From Paulownia fortunei (Eukaryota > Streptophyta > Magnoliopsida > Lamiales > Paulowniaceae), in NCBI GenBank assembly GCA_019321725.1, contig CM033111.1:4774001-4838000 (forward strand): a stretch of DNA of 64,000 bases, written 5' to 3'. The first letter of the stretch is position 1. The number at the start of each line of letters is the position of its first letter. The translations under genes were made by a program, and so were the position numbers. Positions 36,801-46,009 of this stretch are shown here, piece after piece. Below the pieces are notes generated by a model. The model did not search any database. It was given only the letters and a program-made list of their open reading frames with translations, and had not been told where the DNA came from.

Positions 36801-39800
36801 CATCAATTTGATTCCCTTTCAAGACCACTCACTTTTTGAGTAAAATTACCAGTTTGAATTAATTGCATGTCCTGAAACAGGTTGGAGGGGTCCATTCACA
36901 TCTTATTTCTCGGGTTCAAAGAGACAAAAGTAGAGTTGGATGCTTCATGTCCCAAAATGAAATTATGATGACTGTGTTTCCAATGTTCCAGCAACACATT
37001 GAACCACATCTTGTTGAAGCTCATGTTAGTTCTTATTGCATTTTAGACTACTATTGACACTTGGCAAAATTTCGTCATTTTAATCAGAGTTCATTACAAA
37101 GTGAGTGGTATGGAATTTCATGCTAGTTGATTCAAAATTTAAGTACCTCTTGGAACAAAATTTGCTTTGAAGGATCTCATACACACAAATACACTGTCTC
37201 ATGCGCTCATATGCTTTCACACTCATCACCGTATAAGCTCATTGATGATCCTCGATTGTGGACTCTGCATAATTTATATAACAATGATCCTCGATTGTGG
37301 ACTCTGCTGCATAATTTTTATAACATAACTATGTACATTGTCACTCTAATATCATTTTGCTAGAGTACTTTGTGTACAGCTTTTGTCTTCTTTTGTCAAT
37401 AAAGATTTTGATTTATAAAAAGGGGAAGACAGATAAAAAAGTTTATCAGTTCAGCACTAGTTTTGATTGTGATTTGGGAGCATTCCCTCTTATGCAGCTG
37501 AAGATCAGAAATGACTTTGACCCAGTGCTTTCACCTGAGAGCTCATTGTTTGTTTTGAAAAGTAATAAGCAAGTAAGTTGTTTCTTTCTTCTCCTGTGCT
37601 GGATTTTCATGAATGTTTTTTCGTTTGATGGGCTAATTCTATTCACAGGTTGCTTACCAAGATATTCGGAAAATTCTTGATCCAACTAAGATATGCAGTT
37701 CAGTTCAGAATTTCATTGACATATATCTACGGCTGTCTGGAATACCTGCTAATGGACAGCTGACAGAGAGTGATTGTATAAGAGTCAGAATATGTGAGGG
37801 TAGATTTGCCCTGCTGATCAGAGAGGTAGCTTATTTATGGAGACAATCTGTTTATTTTCTAGTAGCCTTTGCATTTTCTTCAACATAAGTTTTGATGTTT
37901 ATTTGCTCCCCTCTCTCTTGTGAAGCCTATTACAGAAGGAAACTTCATTATTCAGCCAAAAGTGGATTTTGATATCAGCATCAGTACAGTGGCAGGTCTT
38001 CTTAATCTTGGGTATGTTAAATATTTTGTAAAAGCTGACGGTGTTTCTTATTATCTTCCTTAAATTTCTTCTGTGTTTTTGTCCGCTGTTAATGGGATAT
38101 TCCCTCAAATGCATATTTTGGTTTATAATACGTGTATGCATAATAAGCCATCCTAATAGTAAATTTGTTTTATAGTTATCTGATATTGTTCAGCTACAGG
38201 CACCTATGCTTTAATTATTAATAATCGAGTATAATATCTTACATGAAAGTGCCTTTGTTATCTCACTATATGTTGATAAATATCCATGAAAAAATCTCAG
38301 TTGTGAAATTATATTTGCATAAAAAGAAATTGACATAGCCTGCGAGTGCCCAAACTTGACATTTTGTGGTAAAGAAGTGATGCAGGAAATGTTTGGGGGT
38401 AAGGACAGGTGTATAGAAATGTTGATCACACAGTTTAGTAAAATGTATACTCGAACAGATTGTGAATTTTTTTTTTTTAATTTTCTAAAACTTATGATAT
38501 TTTTGGCAATGAGAGAATTGAGATTAAGATAAGACAGATGCATCACAGTTTATTTGCCTTGATACTTAATCACATCTGAACAGGGAAATACTGCAGACTA
38601 GCAAATAATGATGGGCTTTAATCAACTATTGAGTGATATCTGTGGGATATCCCAACTAATAACAGGTTATCACTCAAGCAAACATGCCTCAGTTTATTTA
38701 TATATGCTTGTATACTAAGGATGATGATAAATCTTGATTTTGCTTGTCCATCTTTTATAGATTTTGTCATTTCTATGATACTGGTTTAATTGGTGTTAAC
38801 TGTGTGAAAAGTAAGCTCCAATTTCATAACTATTTTCTCATCACATTAATTTTGTCAACCTGTCATGTAATAAGACATATGAATTTATTACCTTTCATAC
38901 CCTTTATACCACATTTCTCTCTTTCTTGTTGATGCTTTATGTTATATCCCTGTGATTTCAGGTATCAAGCTGTGGCGTATATTGAAGCATCTGCCTATAT
39001 TTACCAAGATGGAAAGGTTATACATCTTTTCTTGGGAATATCCTCTACCTTTTATAATTTTCAAAAGTTGACTAAATTGAATGTTCAGAACTCAATCGGA
39101 TGGATGATTCTCATATAATTTGTTCTGCATTTTTTCTTCAATTTGAACTATCTATTAGCAGTTGTGTCTTTATGATTATGGGTTTTCAGGGAGGATAAAA
39201 AAATTGGTTTTTTGATATTTGTGTTAGTCCTCTGCTAGGGAAGCCATTATGTTCTGGTCTCCTGTTAAAGATTTTCTGCATCTTTTCTCCATATTCTACT
39301 CCTTTTTTCACAAAGATTTGCAGCCTTTCCCTTTCCAGAAGTATCAAAATAATGGCTATTGACCCAGAATAGAAGTTTTTGTAAACCCTTCTATTCCGAA
39401 ATACCCTTTCTATAAATTGATTTTTCAAGCTATTCTGTATCGAAATGAATTTTACTCAATACAAAAACTTGTCATCACTGTATTACCTTCCTTCTCATCA
39501 TTACCAGCATTTATAACAAACAGAGACAGTAAATCACCTCTACCCGCCTCACCAGCTAATGTTTGGATGATACTTAATGTGCTTGACTACTTATGTTTGA
39601 TCTGATTGACATGTCTTTGATTGGCTAATTGGTTTTGCATCTGCAAAGTGTTCTGGTTTCTAATTTTAATTCCTTGTAATTGCTTCCTGGATGCTCTTTG
39701 GTCTTAATTATTTATGAAGGCTTTCTTATTGTACTGCCTTAACATTTAAATTTAAACAGCTGACATGCACAAATATCATCTCATTTTCTTCTTTTTGGTG

Positions 39801-41311
39801 TTTTAGATTCTTATCGAGATCGATCATTTACAAGATGTCCCAAATCCTTACCTTCAAATTAAGGGGGTAAATAAAGAAACAGTGGTAGCTGCTGGCTCGA
39901 CTCTTAAGCTGGATGGTTCATATACCACAAAGGTTCTGCATGATTGCTTTTACATTTGCCTGTTGTACTGCTATGCATTGATGCCTGGGTCAATTAGCAG
40001 TCAGTCATTTTTTCCCCAATTTCTGCCAGTTCACTCTTCTCTTGTCTCTCAGAGTTATCTTCAGATAATTCTGGAAAGGTTACCAGCGGTGGAAAGGAGT
40101 TCAAGTGGGATTCATACTCAGCAAACTGCAAGATTGCAAGAGCTTGTCGAATACATACAATCCCAGGTATTTTTATTTTTGTTGTGATTCATATAATGTA
40201 TTTTCTTTATTATTGTAAATTCTATGGTTGTGGATAGATGGCATCTGTATTCTGGCTGCCTCAACCATTAAAAATACCATGACCTGACTTATGCAGTAGT
40301 TATTGAAATGCTCCTTTTTTTTTTTTGACTTAATAATTGAACTGATAATCCTTGACTAGTTGGCTGCTTGTTATCATCACAAATTGATGCTTTTGGTTCA
40401 TATCTAGAATACCAGAAAAGAGGAAGCTCATGGGAATTATCAAAAATTAAGTCATTGCTCGGATCATTTCTAGATGACGAATGGATAAGGTGCATGGTTA
40501 TTGAAACTATCACCCGTCCTAGGATTCAAGTTGCTTCTGTTTTGGGACTTTCAGTTTTTCAACTAGGACTCTTCCATTCTGTATTTTTTTTCAGTTTGAT
40601 TTCACTTACCATAAAGTCCATTCCAACCCAAAAAGGGAAATTGGACTGTCACAGGTAAATATTAACAAAGAAGAAGTTGAATGTGAAGCAGACATTTTGA
40701 TGATAACAAAGCGAACAAGATGTCGATGACATTTTAACTTCATGTTTATATTGATCCAAAGCGTCTGTAACTGGAAACATGGAGGACCATGCATTTGTTT
40801 TTTACAATTTAAGGGTGGTAATGAACATGAAGAATAACCTAATTCTTCTTATGCAAGGAAGGACCATGTATGGTTGTGGAAATTAAGTAAATTGAAGGTA
40901 GTGAGCAGAATAATATAATAAATCAAATGAAAGTTTGTAGTTTCTCATGTTCTGATGTGATATTATGGTGCTGAACAGGGTAGCAGTTCAGCTTCAGAGT
41001 CATCACCAAGTAGAGAAGCTTCTCCACTGGAAGGCGTTATTGAAGACATGCAATCAAGGATTAAACGTCTTGAAAGATGGCATGCAATTAATACTGTAAT
41101 TCCCAGTAACTCTTCTCTAATGCCCCTATGTTTTGATATCATATTTATTTGAAGACACTTTGCATTCTTTTTTCGGCTTTCCTTTAGAAAGGAGATCATC
41201 AATCTTCTGCAAAACAATGCTTTAACCAAATACTTGTTGCTGTAGGTGCTTTGGACATTTTTAATGTCTGCATTTCTTGGGTATTCACTCTACCAGAGGA
41301 AGCGCCAATGA
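24806..41311 (+). CDS. double P-loop kinase-like/CYTH protein with C-terminal anchor (TTM1/2-related)
   Basis: Twenty-six exons: 24806-24925, 25469-25581, 25713-25839, 26850-26948, 27027-27095, 27241-27375, 27457-27525, 27741-27796, 27918-28077, 29968-30132, 31272-31356, 31803-32036, 32170-32264, 32384-32426, 35151-35308, 36247-36357, 36706-36774, 36881-37024, 37498-37572, 37649-37825, 37926-38011, 38962-39016, 39807-39932, 40053-40166, 40979-41095, 41246-41311. All phases join: 955 residues. Unit 1 has a uridine-kinase/phosphoribulokinase-like P-loop domain (61-221; Walker A GPIGSGKS, 70-77) and a CYTH-like domain (about 222-399). A Pro/Ser linker follows. Unit 2 repeats this: Walker A GPSGSGKT (525-532), kinase-like to 684, CYTH-like about 685-895. 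Then come a short coiled coil (IEDMQSRIKRLERW) and a tail anchor (VLWTFLMSAFLGYSLYQRKRQ). Arabidopsis TTM1 and TTM2 have one such unit plus a C-terminal anchor and hydrolyse pyrophosphate; I recall At2g01460 as a two-unit relative. Neither CYTH domain shows the canonical ExExK. The substrate is unknown; the anchor suggests an organelle or ER surface (inferred). Confidence 0.92.
26028..26548. mobile_element. intronic insertion with GC-rich ends
   Basis: Within intron 3 of the TTM-like gene a GC-rich edge (26028-26085: GGCGAAAGGTATGGGCGAGG, then GGCGTATGCCCCAAG) and another (26430-26548: GGGCGCAAAAGGGGTATGCC) flank an AT-rich core. GTATGCCCC occurs near both ends, and the edges are partly palindromic. 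The base composition is unlike the surrounding intron, so this looks like a non-autonomous insertion. No family can be assigned. Confidence 0.4.
26106..26155. repeat. 25-base tandem duplication
   Basis: Two exact head-to-tail copies of a unit that begins GTATATATAGTATTGACTAA, inside the putative insertion in intron 3. Confidence 0.85.
26569..26880 (+). repeat. tandem duplication covering the exon-4 acceptor
   Basis: A segment starting near 26569 (ACTGGATAAAACCTTATTTG) is repeated from about 26712. The second copy has an extra stretch of about 25 bases. Both copies run through CTGCATTTCATAACTGAG and TTGCAATAG and into the first bases of exon 4 (GACTTGATAAATGGCC). The first copy therefore carries a decoy acceptor (AG at 26683-26684) followed by a 5' fragment of exon 4; the real exon 4 starts at 26850. 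Confidence 0.8.
30876..31180 (+). repeat. 152-base diverged tandem duplication in intron 10
   Basis: TTGACCCTCAAATGTTTGTG at 30876 recurs as TTGGCCCTCAAAATTTGTGG at 31028. Later landmarks follow at similar spacing (GAGCTCAT, then CATGTGCCTCATTGTTTAGC versus CATGTGCGTCATTGTATAAC). Non-coding. Confidence 0.7.
32427..35150 (+). other. largest intron (intron 14) of the TTM-like gene
   Basis: 2.7 kb, lying between the bases of exon 14 that finish the beta-strand before the second P-loop and exon 15, which carries the P-loop itself. A segment at about 33480-34000 is richer in G and purines (GA-rich near 33880-33960) and has short open frames on both strands with no recognisable motif. It may be an old insertion. 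No exon of this gene is missing from it. Confidence 0.5.
36481..36700 (+). repeat. 117-base tandem duplication in intron 16
   Basis: The copy starting at 36481 (TTATCCTTCTAGTCGCAGAC) is repeated from 36598. Both contain TTGAATGATTGCTTTGCAAC and CTCTA/TCTAGGGAAACTG-like ends. The second copy runs almost to the exon-17 acceptor at 36705. Confidence 0.85.
37247..37324 (+). repeat. 39-base tandem duplication in intron 18
   Basis: GATCCTCGATTGTGGACTCT occurs at 37247 and 37286, each followed by a TGCATAATTT...ATAAC-like stretch. The second copy has a small extra TGC. Confidence 0.85.
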
Positions 41312-42547
41312 GTTATGTACGTTGAACTTGATTCAGTGGAAGTCTGAATTCTATTTACAAAAATATATCGAAAGCTTGGACAAAATGTGTTGGTGTTCAC
41401 TTACTGTGGCCATTCAAATATTACCAGTCCTTTGAAATTTGCCTTGACAATCGATGAGCTTCACAATAGATACTTCTAACCCTCAAAAACTTTTACCAAG
41501 TAGGATACTTAGGCCATATTTTTTAGCATGAATTTGGCATGGTGATATGCACTATATTCAGGCTTTGCAGTCTGTAAATGAAAAAAAATATATATATTTA
41601 GTGTAAAGAGGACAAAGCATTGTTTTATACTAGCAGTCATGTAGGTTAGAGTTTGTAAAGACTGATCTCACTTTATTCGGACATTTAGATTATTTAGCAT
41701 CACATGTTCATTTAACTTGGATGAGATCTACATTGAACATGTCATTAATTTGTGAATGATGAGCAATTGAATTTTATGTGCAATGTAATTGTCATGGCTC
41801 ATATTAATAAACCACCTTTTACTCAATCAACAGCAAAAATTGTATAGTACGCATTCAATGGGAGTGCAATTCTGATGTTCTCTCGGCATATCTAGAAGCG
41901 TCAATAAGCAACCAATCGCAAGTAGATATTTTTGCATCCAGATAACATATGCTCTAAATTGGAAAACAAAAAACAAAGCAAGTTCGTGGTAGTTCAAATA
42001 TTACTGAAGGCCAGATTTGCAAGGATCACAGACGTCTGCTTGGCAAGCCCAAGAGACGAATAGAGCAATTCATAAAATAAGGATTTAACAAAACACAAAT
42101 GGAGCATTTGGAAACTGAAAAGTTAACTCTTGTACAGAAACGATAATGCTACCAAATGCCCATGGACGTGTTACAGCATAAATGATACCCAAATCTACGA
42201 AAACAGAGAAATTCACTCTCTATCAACCTTCTCTAACATGAAACATCATTTTGCTATAAGTTTGCTTTTGTGGGATTTAATACTATAATTATTCGATAGT
42301 ACTTCCAGTGGAAACCACAGAATATACTGGGGCTAAACAACAATTTTTACATGCTCTCATTCTATCAAGTACAAAAAAGACCCTGAATTTCAATATGGAT
42401 CTGTAAACATGAAGGATAATTATTGTATAGACTTGCAACATGTAAATACTGCAACGCTGTCCGCAAAAACATCTTCAACAAATAGTATTTTAGCAATAAG
42501 AGATCTCCAATAACTTGCAAGGTAGGCTCTACAACTCCATTGCAAAA
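41312..42547. other. convergent 3' flanks
   Basis: About 1.2 kb between the stop codon of the plus-strand TTM-like gene and that of the minus-strand SEC12-like gene. It must hold both 3' untranslated regions. A plus-strand AATAAA is visible near 41807. No additional exon is supported. Confidence 0.5.
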
Positions 42548-45500
42548 TCATGGTTTCAGAGGAAAAAAATCTTTGCTTCTGGCATAATATACAGCTATTG
42601 CTAGTAAAATGATGAACAGAATGATCCACAAGCTCATTCCTGCAAAATCGTATGAATTGATGAGCAAGTGGAAAAAATTACCAAATCCAGATTAGTGATA
42701 TACACCTACCTGTGTCCATATTGATACACTTGGGCTCGTGAAATAGTAACTGATATATGATCTATTTAAATTTGAACAGTAGTAGTTCTAATTCCTATTT
42801 CAATGCTTGAATTCCAGATTCAGTCCCTTTTATGGCAATATTTAGCATCACTAACTGATGAGAATGCTAAAACAAAATTGAGCAACATGGAAGATGCAGA
42901 CTACTTTATGTAAAAACATGTACATGCCATTTTTATGAAATATGGAATCCCAGGGAAAATATATGAAACACTTTGTGCAAGTGCAAACAAGAATTTGCCA
43001 GAAGCAAGCTCCTAAGAAATTTGCCTTTTCATTGTTGCACACTTGCAGAGACAATTACAAATTCCACACAGATCAAACCCGCACCACCACCCCCACCCCC
43101 AACCCCAAAAAAGGGGAAAAAAAGTACCTTTTCACCAAGAGTCAACCCTTTATTAGTTGTGAAGAGACATTTTTTTCCTCTTAACTTGCACTTATATAAA
43201 TATCATGTACAAAGCTGTGTAAGTTGTAGACTGGCCCTGTTTGGTGGTGGATTAAATGGTAGGAAGGGATATTAACAATTTGACTGTCAAATTGATAGAC
43301 CACAACTCATGAGATACACATAGCAAAATATCAATGCTGGTTATCATAGGTGTGTTCGGCTGTTCGCTAGCGACCTAATAAGAAACCTAACCCAGGTAAT
43401 TGCTAATCTTATTTTTGCAAATATGGAAGGCAAGAGGAGTTCATACCATCTTTCTTCTTGTCCTTGATTAATGTCACCCTTGCACTTGAATCTAGGGATG
43501 CAGACACCAAAGCCCTGTTGGAATCACATTAGTATCAGTTTTACTTAGGCATGCAAGAGTTACTTCAATTGTACAACAAAAAGACATCACAACCTTGAAT
43601 CTAGTGAGAATGCCAATGCTGTTACGAGGCCGAGATGTGCTTTCCTGACAACAGTCTGCACCCGCATACTGGCAGAACTTATAATCAAAATGTCCCTTGA
43701 ATTGTTCCTCTGCAATATTATCAGTTGGAGAAGGTGAACTAATAAAAGGAGTCATGACTATGCTAAAGATATCATCCTAGGAGTTTATAATCACGAGAGT
43801 CACTTAGATTTCTCCTATATGAGAAATAAGTAAAAAAGCCACATTGGTGGCTCAACTCGCCCTAGCAGTCAGCTCGAAAACATTTGGCAATACCATACAG
43901 TTTGCCTTCAAAGTAGAAACAAAGGAAATCCTGAAAAAGGAAAAAGTTACATTCTTACATTGCAAGGAGCTTTCCATCAGGTGACACATTAAAAGCAGAA
44001 ACTGGATCTCGGGCAACATGTGTTGAACTTATCCTTTTCCATGAAGTAGTGTTCCACTTCACGATACTACCACCTTTATCTATGGATATAGCACAGAAAT
44101 GGTAAGTGCTGTTACCATTAACATTTCTTTGTATGGAAAAATATATTGCTAGAAGATACTAACCTCGCATTGCTGTTACATACAGAACCTGATCTGTGTC
44201 AGTCGTCCGTGAGAACCGGCAAAAGCCGAAAACCTCATCCTGGAGTAGGTAAAAGAAATTTAGAGGACAGAAATATTGAAGTGGTGTAATAGGTAATTAT
44301 TCACTAGAAAACAAACACATCCAGTTTAATTTGCAGCTGAACCACTAACTTTATATCCAACATGTATAGTAAACAGTTGCAGGACAAAGAGAATTAACAA
44401 ATATTAATGGACTATGTCATGAGATCTACAAGCACACTTTGCTTAGAAGCAGTGGAAACAGAAAAAGCAAATGTTTTGAGACCATGTTAACAAATCACAA
44501 CCCAACAAGCTAGATGCTTTTATGATATTCCAACAGAAACATTTTTACTAGCACCAAACTCTTTTAAGAAAAAAGTTACATTTTCCTTTGGTAGAGAAGC
44601 TACAGATGTTGATGTCGCGACATTCCAAATTCTTCCAGGGCCACTTCCCACAGAGGCAAGAAACTTCCCATCTGAGCTGCATGAGACAACCAAGGCAATC
44701 AAATCAAAACTTCATTTTTGTGTAACAAGTTGTTTCCTAGCAATGAACTGCAATCAGTGTGTTAAATGATGCAATTTTATGGAGAACCTGAAATCTAAAT
44801 CTTTCACAGAAGGATGAGCATTGGCCTCATTGAGAGTACTTTCCATGGATGGCCATTTAAAAACCCTTAACTTGCCATCCTGTGCTGCACCAATATAAGA
44901 TAATAAAAAAAACATATGCAAATACAAAACTCCGCTGGCATAAAGAAGAGTGTTGCAACTTCGTTGAACAGGTAAGAGTAAAGGGATCTAAACCCATTCA
45001 ATACTGTGTTTAAACGACTCCTAGAGAAACATAGCACCTAAAACAGGAAAAGAGAAAACAGAATCTCATATAAAATAAGAGAAATCTGCAAAGAAATCCA
45101 TTATCTACTAGCTAATTATGATTCTTAAAAAAGATAAGCCACAAGAAACGCCTCATCCTAGGTAAGAAATGGCCATCCTTTCATCAAGGAATTGAAATCT
45201 CAATCGTTCATAAGATATCATCCACAAACAACAAAATCTGACAACTCATCCAAGAAATGGTTCCAGAGAAATAAAAAACATAATTGCAAAATAAATTCAG
45301 ACATCTATAAGTTTACAGAGCACGTGTACACATCATGTGATAGAAATATTTGATTTCACCAGTTACTTTAAAGCGCTGAAACTATTATTGCTCTGGTAAG
45401 GACAACACAACCTCTCACCCTCCCCCAATACAAACCCCAGGGGACCAAAATAATCACTAGAATGCTACTTCCAGAGTACCATAAACTTCCAATCGATCCA

Positions 45501-45975
45501 CACAGTAGTGAATAAATTTCAATGACAGCAATATACATTACAATGCATGTGAAAACTAGCTATAACAACAGCTTGAGTTGACAAATGAATGTGCTGCCTG
45601 TTCTATATACTAACCCATCTAACCTTCAATTCTTCGAAGAAGGGAGCCGTGTTTTTCCAGTTACTAACATCATAAGCAAGTGTAGAATTGGAGATCATCT
45701 TTGTACTTCTTCTTTTAGTTTTTAAGCGTCTGACCTTAGTTTGAAAAGAAGTAGAAAATGCTGGTTTCAGATTGTTCTTTTGAAGAACAAGAAAATATGC
45801 GTATCAATTACATAAAATGGGAAATGCAACTAAGTAAACGAATCACCAAATCATTAGCCGATTCCAAAACTGAGTAGCATGATGCCTTGCACATCTTAGC
45901 TACGCATGCCAACGGCCATCATCATAACAATAATAACAATGTTGACGATGACTATCACGATAATGACGGTGATGG

Positions 45976-46009
<34 letters not shown>

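Noticed and set aside
24806..41311. interpretation as two adjacent single-unit genes
   Set aside because: Exons 11-14 join the two halves in frame with good splice sites and no intervening start, stop or promoter-like structure; the only membrane anchor is at the far C-terminus.
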